In this document: positions 1-8,713 of the stretch, one piece after another | Layout: every line of letters begins with the position of its first letter | How positions within the stretch are numbered: position 1 is the first letter of the stretch | Assembly (NCBI GenBank): GCA_030372965.1 | Contig: JAUCQC010000019.1 | Span: forward strand, 1 to 39,756 | DNA from: a bacterium | Lineage (GTDB): Bacteria; Zhuqueibacterota; QNDG01; DTFT01 | DNA: 39,756 nt | Direction: 5' to 3' | Notes under the pieces: model-generated | What the model saw: the letters and a program-made list of their open reading frames with translations, nothing else | Told to the model about the DNA's origin: nothing | Databases searched by the model: none | Made by a program: the position numbers and the translations under genes

Positions 1-35
1 GCGCCGCGCCGCCCCTGCGGGATGTCCCGGCCACC

Positions 36-51
36 CCGGGGTCGACCCCGG
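36..51. repeat. perfect 16-base palindrome downstream of the beta-barrel gene
   Basis: CCGGGGTCGACCCCGG reads the same on both strands and lies in the 83 bases after the stop codon of the last gene. With flanking CCGG/GGCC pairs it could fold into a longer imperfect hairpin on the minus strand, but there is no T-run after it, so I do not call it an intrinsic terminator. It may be a transcript-end stem or a chance feature of GC-rich DNA. Nothing else is visible in bases 1-83. Confidence 0.5.
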
Positions 52-83
52 CGCCGGTCACTTAGAACCAGAATCCCATTTTC

Positions 84-1187
84 TCAGAACGAATACTCCA
101 TCCCCCCCACAATCTCAAAACCCGTCAGCCATTTCGTGTCATGCAGGGAATAGTCCCTGCCCCGGAGCACTTTCAGCTCCCCCTTCAGTTTCATTTCAGG
201 GTTCACCTGCCGCTCCGGACCGAAGCCCACTCCGGCCTGATAACCCTGGCTGACCGCGTCCGTTTTGAAAAAATAGCGCGCTTCCGCCGAATAATTGAGG
301 GCCGTCCGCGGGTTCAGCCGCCTGCGGTACCGCGCCACGGTCTCGAACTCGTCCCTCTGCATCTTGAACTGCGCGTCCGTGCCGGGCATGTAGATCACGC
401 TCTTGCCCCGGCTCCTGAAACGGCCGAACAGCCAGAGCAGGTCGTATCCGATGTATCTCTTGTACTGGCCCGCGGCCATGACCTTGGTGCCGGATTTCAT
501 CATGTCCGCGTCATCGTACACGTCTTTCCCGTACACCGTGACCGTGAGATCGAGCGACACCGCGGACACTTCCGAGGTCTGATAATCGATGCCACCCGTG
601 AACAGGAGCTCGGCGCCCTGCCTGTATGTTTTCCTGCCTTTCACCGGCACGTACCCGCCTTTATGCTGGTAAGAGGCGCCGAGGCCCAGGACGGTCTGGT
701 CGTTGAGCGGGCTTGCCCAGGTGATGCCGGGCGATACGGAAAATCCCTGTCCGAAAACAGGCACGCGGTAATTGAAAAAGCTGTTGCTGAGGTCCATGGA
801 TGTGGCGAATTCGTCAAGCGTCAGCTCCCGCTTCCCGGTCGGCAGTCCGATGCCCAGATTCAGCAGGAGGTTTCTGTCCTCCATGTAATAATTGGCTGAC
901 ACCTGCGCGTCCGTGATCCCCGAGAGATCCTCCAAGTGGAGCCCGGACACGGATGCGCCGCCGAGGAACACGCTCAGACCCGCGTTGCGGTCGAGCGGGT
1001 AATACGCTTCGATCGGGAAATGCGCCTCGGAGAGTCTGAATGTGTCGGGTATGGACCAGGACTGGTAGCCGGCCGAGACGCGGACGCGGCCCTGTTTGGA
1101 GATCACATCCGGGCTGTCATCCTGGCCGAAGGCGGAGGAGGCGGACATGACCAGCAAAATCGAAACGAGCGATCGGAACGGTTTCAT
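84..1187 (-). CDS. outer-membrane beta-barrel protein (function unknown)
   Basis: 367 aa. A signal peptide (about residues 1-22, ending SSAFGQ) is followed by a chain dominated by alternating polar and aromatic beta strands with short turns, and the protein ends in Tyr-Ser-Phe; a C-terminal Phe in a last strand is the classic signal for barrel insertion by BamA. I therefore place it in the outer membrane. Size and texture resemble MetA-pathway/phenol-transporter-like barrels or other 14-strand porin-like proteins, but I see no motif that fixes a substrate. The ATG at 1187 has GGAGG four bases upstream. It starts 12 bases after the stop of the propeller gene, so the two are almost certainly co-transcribed and it may serve as an anchor or export partner for that secreted protein (inference). 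Confidence 0.75.
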   Translation of the reverse strand: MKPFRSLVSILLVMSASSAFGQDDSPDVISKQGRVRVSAGYQSWSIPDTFRLSEAHFPIEAYYPLDRNAGLSVFLGGASVSGLHLEDLSGITDAQVSANYYMEDRNLLLNLGIGLPTGKRELTLDEFATSMDLSNSFFNYRVPVFGQGFSVSPGITWASPLNDQTVLGLGASYQHKGGYVPVKGRKTYRQGAELLFTGGIDYQTSEVSAVSLDLTVTVYGKDVYDDADMMKSGTKVMAAGQYKRYIGYDLLWLFGRFRSRGKSVIYMPGTDAQFKMQRDEFETVARYRRRLNPRTALNYSAEARYFFKTDAVSQGYQAGVGFGPERQVNPEMKLKGELKVLRGRDYSLHDTKWLTGFEIVGGMEYSF

Positions 1188-1199
1188 GTTTCCTCCGGC

Positions 1200-4100
1200 C
1201 TATCGGATCAATGCCATTTTGCGGGAGGTGGCGAACGCGCCGGCCCGGACGCGGCAGACATACACGCCGCTCGGCACGGGCCTGCCGGAATCGTCGCGGC
1301 CGTTCCACACGGCTTCATGAACGCCCGCTCCCAGCACGCCGGACTCCAATGTGCGGATCTTCCTGCCGAGTCCGTCGAACACGTCCACGGACACGCGGCT
1401 CTTCCGTTCCAGGCTGTATTCGATGCGGGTTTCCGGGTTGAACGGGTTCGGGTAATTCGACTTCAGGCCGAACTTGTAAGGCTCGAGCGGCAGGCCCCGG
1501 CCGGCCGATTCCGCGTATTCCTCCGTGCCGACGATCAGTTTCAGGTGAAGCCCGGTTCCGTCCTTCGGGACATCCGCCTCGGCCGCTCCGTCCTTCAGGT
1601 CCAGACAGCATTCGCTGTCCGTGTCGATCAGCCAGGTTTTGAATCCGGCCGGCAGGCCGTCCAGTCCGCCGATCTTCACCGTGACGCGCCGGTCCCGATC
1701 CGACGGTTTCAATTCGATGTCCCAGGAGCCCCCCTCGCCCGAAACCGCCATGAAATTGCCCGCGTACCGGTTCCCTTTCGCGTCCGTCGCGCTGAGAATC
1801 AGGCGTTCGCCGATGGGCGGGGCCTCGAGGTAATCCTCCGGATCCATCCCGTCCTCGGCAGTCCGGAGCATGCCCACGCGCGTTTTTCCGCTCCGCAGTT
1901 TCGATTCGACTCCGGAGGCGGACAGTTCCAGGATGAATTCCTGCCTGTCCATGCGTCTCGGAGGCGATGCTTTCGGTGTGCCCGGCATGGGAGGCACCTG
2001 AAGGACGATCGGCGCTGTGGTCCGGTTGTAGACGAAGTAGCCTCTCCACGGTTCGAGCACGGTCTGGTTGTAGGCGTAAGGATCGAGCCCATAGTCTTCC
2101 CACCGGACATTGTATACAACCGGAGCCTGCAATGACGTGGAAGGAGCGCCTGTGGCGGCTATGATCCGGCTCCAGTTGATGCTGTACGCGAATGGATTCC
2201 CGATCATGTTCCAGCCCGGCCGCAGTGTGATGCGGTAGTTCACCGTCGTCCAATCGGTCGGTCCGGTCCCCGTTCTCTGTATGGCCGGAGTCTCGCTCAC
2301 GTTCCGGAGGGTGAGGTTCAGGGCCTCGCGGGCGATGAGCCAGTACGCGATACCGGGCTTGAAGGAGAGGCTGTCCACAGCCCTGAAATTCGGGTATTCC
2401 AGATAATTCCCGTTCTTATAATAAAACAATCGCCAATTGCTACCCCCGTATGTCCCCAAAGACTCCAGAACCGTGGCGATCCGTGAGTCCTCGAGCACGT
2501 ACGGAATGGAAAAAAAGGCGTACAATCCCGTATGCACGTGCACTTCATCGCCCGCGAAAGTCAGAGACGGCGCCCGGACCGATCCGCCCAAGTAGATGAT
2601 GTCCGGAGAACCCGGGCTGTTCGAAACGACGCGCACCTGGCCCGCGTGGAAAGCCACTTCGAACGGAGTGAAGCGGACGGCGACAACAATGGAATCTCCG
2701 GCAGGCACGGTGATCGCCGGAGGTGCGGTTGTGGTTGGGGGAATCAGCGAGTATGCGAGAGGCCCGTTCTGAAGGATGTAGAGGGAATCGATGGTCAGAG
2801 CGCCAGTACCGGTATTCACGATGAAGGTCCGCAGGGTATCCGATCCGCCGGGCGCCAGTGTGTCGAACATGAAGTACCGTGTCCGTATCGTCAACGCCGG
2901 CTCCTGCGGCTCCGGGACGCGCATGAATCCGGAAAAAACCGCGCCCCCGCTGTCCGTCGCGACATAGACCCGGTTGTCCGGCCCCACTGAAACCGATCGA
3001 ACGGAGTTCGCCGGGATTCCGGAATTCCCGACCCGGTAAATATTGGAGACCGTCGCTCCCGCGACTCCGGTCGGCGGAATCACGCGCGCCAGACCGCCGG
3101 CAGTGCCGAGCCACAGATTCCCGTCCACATCCGAGGTGATGGACCGTATGTTCTGCGAGGGCAATGCCGTGGTCAGGTGACTGCCCCAGGTTCCGCCGGA
3201 ATGCCGGGCTATGCCCGAGCTGTAAGTGCCGACCCAGACGCCTCCGGTTGAATCGGCCCACAGGGACTGTATCGATCCGGGTGTGATGCCGACCGAGCTC
3301 CCGTCCGTCTGAACCCAGGCCGTCCCGCTGAAACGGATCGGACCCGGAGACTGGAAATCGGAAATCCAGACAGTTCCGTCGCCCCCCACGGACACGTCCT
3401 GGATTTCGTATGTGCCTGCCGGAAGCGGGGGGGTTGAAGACATGTTGAAGGTGGTCCATACGGATCCGTTGTAACGTCCCACGCCGTTGAAAGTGCCGAT
3501 CCAGACATCCCCGTTCACCGGGGACACGGCGACTGAATTCACGAAATCGTCCGGGAACCCCGTGGTGACGTTATCCAAAGAGTACGGCGTCCATCCTGTT
3601 CCGTTGTAATGCAAGACACCGTTGCCGTAAGTCCCCACCCAGGCGCGTCCCTGGGCGTCCAGAGCCAGGGAGGTAAACTCTCCATCAACGAGGCCCAGGG
3701 AACCCGCGGACCACGCATTCCCCGTCACCCCGTCGAAATAATAGATGCGGTCTGCGGAACAGGCCCATCTCGCGCTGGTCCCGGTCACGGCAGCTGCGAT
3801 GAGGCCTTCACTGTCGAGTCCCATATCCGCCAAGTTCACGGTCGCCCAGGTTGAATCGCCCGTCAATTGCGCAAGGCCGCCGGTCCCGGTGCCCACCCAC
3901 AACGCGCCGGAAGCGGACGGCAGAACAGCAGTGACTTCATTGGTCGGTATGCCGCTACGCGAAGTGTCCTGATACGTCCATGACGTGCCATCGTACCGGG
4001 ACAGGCCGCTGTAGTCTGTGCCCACCCATATCACGCCCGCGGCCGTATCCGCTGTGATGCATTTCAGGAGAGCTGAAGGCAGGCCGCCTCCGGTGGAGGC

Positions 4101-4814
4101 TGTGTCGAATATTCTCCACGAGGTCATTTCCTGCTTCGCGGCCCCGCCTCCCGCTGTGGCCAGCCAGGCGAACCCGTCCCGATCAACCGCAACCCCGGTG
4201 ATGGAGCGGTTGATCAGGTTGATGCTCATGTCAACAAACTGAACGCCGTCCGACCGCACAATACCCCTTCGCGTGCCGACCCACAGAAAGCCGGCGCCCT
4301 GGGCCAGACTGGTCACGGTATCCGAGGGAAGCGAATTGGCGCCGCTGATCGGAGCGAGCCAGACCTGGGAGGCCAGATTCATGCGGCCCAGGCCTTTGAA
4401 CGTCCCGACCCACAGGTTTCCGTTGAAGAGGGTCAGCGCGTTGATCGTGTCGCTTCCCACGGAATCCCTGCGGAAAACCCGGAAAACCGGGGATCCGCCG
4501 TACCGCGCCACTCCTTTCCCGAAAGTCCCGATCCAGAGCTGGTTGCGTAACGAGTCGTAAACCAGAGCGGTAATGTGATTCGAGGGGAGGCCCGAGTTGG
4601 CCGTGTTGAAGTACTGGATCGCCTGCCGCGAATTTCTGTCGACCTGGACCAGGCCGCCCGTGGTGCCGACCCAAAGGTCATTGCCCGCCTCGGCCAGCGC
4701 CGTGATGTGACTGCCATTGGTATACTGCTCCCAATCCGGGAATTGCGCGCGCGCCGGACCCGCGAGAAACGCGGTCGCAAGCATGATCCAGGCTGAAATT
4801 TTCCGGGTTTTCAT
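1200..4814 (-). CDS. secreted two-propeller protein with C-terminal sorting domain
   Basis: 1204 aa. Signal peptide at residues 1-23 (ends PARAQ). Residues about 45-625 hold 14 repeats of the two-component-regulator-propeller type, recognisable by cores such as LWVGTTGGL, LWIGTFGKG, VWIGTFNGV and LWLGTAGGL; 14 fits two seven-bladed beta-propellers, as in the sensor half of hybrid two-component systems, but there is no kinase or membrane anchor here. Residues about 635-745 look like an ASPM/SPD-2/Hydin immunoglobulin-like (choice-of-anchor D) domain. Residues about 1115-1204 carry YPNPFNPETRIEYSL and end in SRKMALIR, a FlgD-Ig/type IX secretion sorting domain. Predicted to be exported across the outer membrane and surface-attached. 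AGGAG lies upstream of the ATG. It is the middle gene of a three-gene unit between a TPR/CsgG-like protein and a beta-barrel. Confidence 0.88.
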   Translation of the reverse strand: MKTRKISAWIMLATAFLAGPARAQFPDWEQYTNGSHITALAEAGNDLWVGTTGGLVQVDRNSRQAIQYFNTANSGLPSNHITALVYDSLRNQLWIGTFGKGVARYGGSPVFRVFRRDSVGSDTINALTLFNGNLWVGTFKGLGRMNLASQVWLAPISGANSLPSDTVTSLAQGAGFLWVGTRRGIVRSDGVQFVDMSINLINRSITGVAVDRDGFAWLATAGGGAAKQEMTSWRIFDTASTGGGLPSALLKCITADTAAGVIWVGTDYSGLSRYDGTSWTYQDTSRSGIPTNEVTAVLPSASGALWVGTGTGGLAQLTGDSTWATVNLADMGLDSEGLIAAAVTGTSARWACSADRIYYFDGVTGNAWSAGSLGLVDGEFTSLALDAQGRAWVGTYGNGVLHYNGTGWTPYSLDNVTTGFPDDFVNSVAVSPVNGDVWIGTFNGVGRYNGSVWTTFNMSSTPPLPAGTYEIQDVSVGGDGTVWISDFQSPGPIRFSGTAWVQTDGSSVGITPGSIQSLWADSTGGVWVGTYSSGIARHSGGTWGSHLTTALPSQNIRSITSDVDGNLWLGTAGGLARVIPPTGVAGATVSNIYRVGNSGIPANSVRSVSVGPDNRVYVATDSGGAVFSGFMRVPEPQEPALTIRTRYFMFDTLAPGGSDTLRTFIVNTGTGALTIDSLYILQNGPLAYSLIPPTTTAPPAITVPAGDSIVVAVRFTPFEVAFHAGQVRVVSNSPGSPDIIYLGGSVRAPSLTFAGDEVHVHTGLYAFFSIPYVLEDSRIATVLESLGTYGGSNWRLFYYKNGNYLEYPNFRAVDSLSFKPGIAYWLIAREALNLTLRNVSETPAIQRTGTGPTDWTTVNYRITLRPGWNMIGNPFAYSINWSRIIAATGAPSTSLQAPVVYNVRWEDYGLDPYAYNQTVLEPWRGYFVYNRTTAPIVLQVPPMPGTPKASPPRRMDRQEFILELSASGVESKLRSGKTRVGMLRTAEDGMDPEDYLEAPPIGERLILSATDAKGNRYAGNFMAVSGEGGSWDIELKPSDRDRRVTVKIGGLDGLPAGFKTWLIDTDSECCLDLKDGAAEADVPKDGTGLHLKLIVGTEEYAESAGRGLPLEPYKFGLKSNYPNPFNPETRIEYSLERKSRVSVDVFDGLGRKIRTLESGVLGAGVHEAVWNGRDDSGRPVPSGVYVCRVRAGAFATSRKMALIR

Positions 4815-4862
4815 GCACGTCTCCTATTCATGGGATTCCCCCCGCCGGGACAGACTCATGGC

Positions 4863-6179
4863 TCAGGGGATGACGTCCGGGAGAGCGGGAGGTTCGGGAA
4901 GATCCGGAACCATGAAGGACTCCGCCGGCACCTCGCCGGTCTTGCGGACATCCTTGCCGAGAATGAAATTGGATCCCAAATTGGTCTGCACCGTGTTCAG
5001 GCGGTCGTGCATCAGCGATTCCGGGCTGATCAACGGCTGGACCAGACGGTCCGCGGTTCTTGGACGGCTTTCGGACGGCCGCCACCCCGATTCCACGGCG
5101 CGGGCAAGAATGGATGCGGTACGGAGCTTCTGCTGCGCGGACTTGTACTGGGGGTCCAGCTGAATCGCCTTCCGGTACTGCGCGGCCGCTTTCTGGAACT
5201 GGCCCTTGTCCTCGAGGTCGAGTCCGTTGCAGTAGGCAATGAACGCCTGCAGGTTCTTGGTGGGAACGGTCAGGATGCGCCGGCGCTCAGCCGGGGTCGG
5301 GTCCACGCCGAGACGGTCGAGCACTTTGAACGCGAGGTCCTTTTCCGCGCGCAGCAGGTTTTTGAACGCGTCGGACAAAGTCACCGGCCTGGCCGGGGCC
5401 GCGTCTTCGTCCGAGGTGATGAGAGTCACCGCCTCCATCCGCATCTTCAGCGACGGATCCACGGTCAGGCCGCCCCGCACCACGCGGCCCGCGCTGAGCA
5501 TCAGGCCGAACCGGGCGGCCTCTGATTCGTCCACCAGCCCGGTCTGTCCGAGCTTGACCTCGTCGAACAGGGACTGAACGCGCACCCGTTCGACCAGTTT
5601 CAGGGAGGGAATCTGGCCGAGGTCCGTGATGAGCATTTCAGCGAGCCCCTTGCCGACCGGAAACATCTGGGGATCTCCGGATTCGACGCGGAAGGGCAGA
5701 ACCGCGATCGTTCCGGGCGCGGGTCTGACCGCGCCGATGGCGGATTCCTGGGCGGCCAGCTGTGCCGCCTCCTCCTTCAGGGATTCCCTCCGGAGCACGA
5801 GGTAACGCTCCTCCACCTTGTCGCGGAATGGCCCGGCCGGGGCTGAAGCGTACCTGGAATACAGTTTCAACGCGTCCGGCTTCAAGTCCTGTTTTTCAAG
5901 CATCATGCCCAGATAGTACAGGCACAGTGGATCGTCCGGACTCAATTTCAGGGCCCGTTGAAGACATTTGCTGGCAACGGCGTATTTGCCCGCTTGATAA
6001 CAGGCTTCTCCCAGCCCCTTCAACGCCTCCACGTCCCTGGGATTTTTCTTGATGCGGCCGGCCCAGGTCTGCATGTCCTGGGTTGTTCCGGAAGACACAT
6101 CGGACTGGGATCGTGCGGCTTGAAAAAGGAGAAGGCAGAATAGAAGGCAGACGGCGGAGATGAAGAACTCTCGTCTCAT
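4863..6179 (-). CDS. exported TPR protein with CsgG-like domain
   Basis: 438 aa. Signal peptide about 1-25 (hydrophobic core CLLFCLLLF, then AARSQ). Residues 35-120 contain TPR helices (for example LKGLGEACYQAGKYAVASKC). Residues about 160-270 begin with TIAVLPFRV and continue with a GLAEMLITDLGQ segment and LVERVRVQSLFDE, the pattern of CsgG/curli-assembly-like and FlgT/TolB-N-like domains in envelope proteins. Further TPR-like helices lie near residues 325-360. The C-terminal 80 residues are Pro/Arg-rich and low in recognisable structure. It is first in a unit with the secreted propeller protein (48-base gap) and the beta-barrel, so a role in assembly or export of that surface protein is plausible but inferred. 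A TATAAT box lies 50 bases upstream. Confidence 0.8.
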   Translation of the reverse strand: MRREFFISAVCLLFCLLLFQAARSQSDVSSGTTQDMQTWAGRIKKNPRDVEALKGLGEACYQAGKYAVASKCLQRALKLSPDDPLCLYYLGMMLEKQDLKPDALKLYSRYASAPAGPFRDKVEERYLVLRRESLKEEAAQLAAQESAIGAVRPAPGTIAVLPFRVESGDPQMFPVGKGLAEMLITDLGQIPSLKLVERVRVQSLFDEVKLGQTGLVDESEAARFGLMLSAGRVVRGGLTVDPSLKMRMEAVTLITSDEDAAPARPVTLSDAFKNLLRAEKDLAFKVLDRLGVDPTPAERRRILTVPTKNLQAFIAYCNGLDLEDKGQFQKAAAQYRKAIQLDPQYKSAQQKLRTASILARAVESGWRPSESRPRTADRLVQPLISPESLMHDRLNTVQTNLGSNFILGKDVRKTGEVPAESFMVPDLPEPPALPDVIP

Positions 6180-6229
6180 GAGACCCCCTAGCGGTTGAGT
6201 CCTTCCATGAAAATGCGTGTAACTTCACT

Positions 6230-6235
6230 ATTATA
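6230..6235 (-). promoter_or_regulatory. -10-like TATAAT box upstream of the TPR/CsgG-like gene
   Basis: A perfect TATAAT on the minus strand, 50 bases before the ATG at 6179, in an AT-rich island (about 6225-6265) in otherwise GC-rich DNA. At the usual 17-base spacing I find only a weak -35 (TGGAAT). The position, in the only sizeable gap before this three-gene unit, supports a start of transcription around 6223. Confidence 0.5.
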
Positions 6236-6277
6236 CGGATTTTTTATGCCAAATTCCATAACCATTTAGACCCCGGT

Positions 6278-7036
6278 TCATCCCCCGATACCGTAGTAAA
6301 CAGCCAAAGATTTGAGCGGCCGCATGTGCTCGATATGCGTTCTGAAATAGAGATCATACATTTTCCGGATCTCCGCCTTCAGCCCCGAAGGCGGATTGAG
6401 CCGGCTGGCCTCTTCGAGCGCCGCGCCCTGCAGCCAGAACAGGATTTCAAGGGTTTCCCCCTCGATGCGCAGACCGCCCCGCCTGGACCCGCATTCCCTG
6501 CAGAGCAGGCCTCCGTTGACCGGCAGAAAGAACCCGCCGCCCGCGCCGAGCGAACCGTTGCAGTCCAGGCATCGGTCCCAGGTCGGCTGATACCCCATCA
6601 TCCCGATGAAACGGCCCTCGAAATACCAGAGACAGCCTTCCAGGAAACCGTCCGATTCGTTCATGGCCCCGAGGTACCGGACCATCATGTCGAACAATGC
6701 GGGATTGGGCTCTTCGGCGAGCACGGCCTTGTCCAGGAGTTCGCAGGCCGCGAGGCCGAGCGCGGTCCGGGCGGTGTTTCCCAGAATCCGGACATGGCCG
6801 TCCTTCAGGTCCGCCTGGCTCAGCAGCTGCAGATCGCGCGTTCGTTTGTCGTAATAAATCAGGTCGATGTGCGCCAAACTTTCGACGCACCCCTTGAATT
6901 TGCTCTTGGGGCCGAGCGCGCCCTTGGCGACAACCCGTATCTTCCCGTGATCGCGGGTGAAAATCGATAGAATCTTGGAGGTCTCGCTCAGCCGCCATCC
7001 CCTGAGCACAATTCCCTCGGTTTTCAGGATGGCCAT
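6278..7036 (-). CDS. recO: DNA repair protein RecO
   Basis: 252 aa, the normal RecO length. The N-terminal OB-fold is recognisable from TEGIVLRGWRLSETSKI and IFTRDHGKIRVVAKGA. The C-terminal helical domain carries a CxxC...CxxC zinc site (CLDC near residue 157, CREC near residue 178) as in RecO of Deinococcus and many other bacteria. RecO loads RecA onto SSB-coated single-stranded DNA together with RecR and RecF in the RecFOR pathway. It lies downstream of rsmA across a 71-base gap that contains repeat sequence, and is followed by the promoter of the next unit. The SD is weak (GGCGGCTCA before ATG). Neither recR nor recF is in the window. Confidence 0.95.
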   Translation of the reverse strand: MAILKTEGIVLRGWRLSETSKILSIFTRDHGKIRVVAKGALGPKSKFKGCVESLAHIDLIYYDKRTRDLQLLSQADLKDGHVRILGNTARTALGLAACELLDKAVLAEEPNPALFDMMVRYLGAMNESDGFLEGCLWYFEGRFIGMMGYQPTWDRCLDCNGSLGAGGGFFLPVNGGLLCRECGSRRGGLRIEGETLEILFWLQGAALEEASRLNPPSGLKAEIRKMYDLYFRTHIEHMRPLKSLAVYYGIGG

Positions 7037-7100
7037 TGAGCCGCCCGCGTAAAAATTCGAATCAATGAATCACCCTATTCCCAATTCTTTTTCCGCGCAA

Positions 7101-7143
7101 ATCCGCTTCATCCGCTCGATCCGTGTTCGCTCGATCCGTGTTC
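7101..7143. repeat. degenerate short-period repeat running into the 3' end of rsmA
   Basis: The plus strand shows the core ATCCG(C/T) at 7101, 7110, 7119 and 7134 (steps of 9, 9 and 15 bases), and GCTCGATCCGTGTTC is present twice in exact tandem at 7114-7128 and 7129-7143. The array covers the last codons and stop of rsmA, giving that protein the repeated tail HGSSEHGSS. From memory, ATCCGTGTTC-like degenerate arrays occur between genes in many environmental genomes; I cannot check this here. Confidence 0.85.
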
Positions 7144-7935
7144 TATTGTATAGAGTCTGTCCGCCAGCCCCGCCCATTCCTCCACGGACAGGTCCTCGGG
7201 CCTGCGATCGAGAGTGCGTTCCAGGCCCGCCGGAACCGGACCCCCGGCCCAGCACGACTTCAGCGTATTCCGGAGCATTTTCCGCCTTTGGCCGAATCCT
7301 TTTTTCACGATACCCGTGAAAAACCCCTCGTCCCGGACCCGGAACCGGGGTCCGTTCAGAAACGTCCCCGCGAGCACCGCGGAATCCACCCCGGGGATGG
7401 GCCTGAAAGCGCCCCTCGGAATCGCGAAGAGAACCCGGACATCGGCCGCCATCTGGATCAGAACCGATGGAATGCCGTAGTCCTTTGTCCCCGGATTTCC
7501 GGCCACGCGCATCGCGACTTCCTTCTGCATGGTGAACGCGAAGTCGCTGACTTCGGACCGCTCATCCAGGAGCTTGAATAAAATCGGCGAGGTGATGGCG
7601 TAAGGGATATTGCCCACGATCCGGAGTTTCGCGCCTTCGGGCGCCAGGCCGGACAGCCTGGTTTTCAGAAAATCCCCCTCGATCAGGCGGAACCGCGGCT
7701 CCTCCGCGAAATCCCGCCTGAGCGCCTCCGCGCAGCGCCGGTCGATCTCCACACCGATGACGGACTCGGCCGGGCTGTCCAGGATGCACCGGGTGAGCGT
7801 GCCCTGGCCCGGGCCGATCTCCAGCACCCTGTCCCCCGGCCGGAGTTTGATCGCCTCGACCAGACGGCGGCCGAAGGACGCATCCTTCAGAAAGTTCTGG
7901 CTGAACCGCTTGAGCGGCCGCACGTAGGGGCACAC
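7108..7935 (-). CDS. rsmA: 16S rRNA dimethyladenosine transferase RsmA (KsgA)
   Basis: 275 aa. It dimethylates two adjacent adenines in the 3' hairpin of 16S rRNA (A1518/A1519 in E. coli numbering) late in small-subunit assembly. The SAM site is clear: FSQNFLKD at the N-terminus, VLEIGPGQGTLT at 37-48, and the NIPY catalytic motif near residue 108. The start is GTG at 7935, four bases after the tatD stop; a second GTG at 7923 is possible because neither has a convincing SD. The C-terminus is odd: the last dozen residues (EHGSSEHGSSG) are encoded by an exact 15-base tandem duplication belonging to an intergenic repeat array, so the natural stop seems to have been replaced by repeat DNA. Context tatD-rsmA matches many bacteria. 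Confidence 0.95.
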   Translation of the reverse strand: MCPYVRPLKRFSQNFLKDASFGRRLVEAIKLRPGDRVLEIGPGQGTLTRCILDSPAESVIGVEIDRRCAEALRRDFAEEPRFRLIEGDFLKTRLSGLAPEGAKLRIVGNIPYAITSPILFKLLDERSEVSDFAFTMQKEVAMRVAGNPGTKDYGIPSVLIQMAADVRVLFAIPRGAFRPIPGVDSAVLAGTFLNGPRFRVRDEGFFTGIVKKGFGQRRKMLRNTLKSCWAGGPVPAGLERTLDRRPEDLSVEEWAGLADRLYTIEHGSSEHGSSG

Positions 7936-7939
7936 GGCG

Positions 7940-8713
7940 TCAACCGAGGCCGAACAGGGCTCTGGCGTTCCGGGTCGTTGACGCGGCGACGCTCTCGGCC
8001 GTCTCGCCGCGCATGTCCGCGATCCGCTGCAAGGTGTTCATGATGAAGGCGGGCTCGTTTCTCCGGCCCCGGAGGGGGACCGGCGTCATGTACGGTGCGT
8101 CCGTTTCGAGCAGCAGCCGCCCGGCGGGAACGGACCGGACAATGTCCATCCCGGCGTAATTCCTGAAGGTGACGACGCCCGTGAATGAGATGTGGAACCC
8201 CAGGGCCAGCACTTCTTCGGCTTCCCCGAGAGTGCCTCCGTAGCAGTGAAAGACGCCCCGGTAAGGGGCCGCGTCCGCGGAGCGCAGAACGGCCAGCGCG
8301 TCGGGCATGGCCTCGCGGACATGCACGATCAGCGGCTTTTTCTTCCTGAGGCCGATTTCAATCTGCCGCTGGAAGACGGTTTTCTGCGCGTCGTGGGGGG
8401 AAAAAGAATAGTGGTAATCGAGGCCGATCTCGCCGACCGCGACGGTTTTCGGCGAATCGAGCAGGGATTCGATTCTTTCCAGATCCCCGGCCGACGCCTT
8501 GGACGCTTCATGCGGGTGTATGCCCGCGGACGCAAAAACGGCGGGCTGCCTTTCCGCGAACCCGCCCGCTGAAACGCTCGACTGTAAGTCCGTGCCGACG
8601 TCGATGATCGCCTCCACGCCCGCCTCCTGCGCCCGGCGGACGACCGCGTCGCGGTCCCCCTCGAATTCCTCCCCGCTCAGATGGGCGTGCGTATCGACGA
8701 GCAATCCGCTCAC
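7940..8713 (-). CDS. tatD: TatD family metal-dependent DNase
   Basis: 257 aa, a normal TatD length. TIM-barrel metallo-hydrolase with the expected ligands: DTHAHL (His9, His11), GEIGLDYH (Glu near 93), VHVRE (His near 129), HCYGG (His near 153) and ETDAPY (Asp near 204). Members are Mg/Mn-dependent 3'-5' exonucleases or AP-endonucleases in DNA repair and quality control. I place the start at the GTG at 8713 because its last two bases overlap the metG stop (GTGA), a coupling repeated through this region, and because the conserved DTHAHL then lies at the right distance from the N-terminus; the open frame continues far upstream inside metG but is not a gene there. It is followed by rsmA after 4 bases. 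Confidence 0.93.
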   Translation of the reverse strand: MSGLLVDTHAHLSGEEFEGDRDAVVRRAQEAGVEAIIDVGTDLQSSVSAGGFAERQPAVFASAGIHPHEASKASAGDLERIESLLDSPKTVAVGEIGLDYHYSFSPHDAQKTVFQRQIEIGLRKKKPLIVHVREAMPDALAVLRSADAAPYRGVFHCYGGTLGEAEEVLALGFHISFTGVVTFRNYAGMDIVRSVPAGRLLLETDAPYMTPVPLRGRRNEPAFIMNTLQRIADMRGETAESVAASTTRNARALFGLG

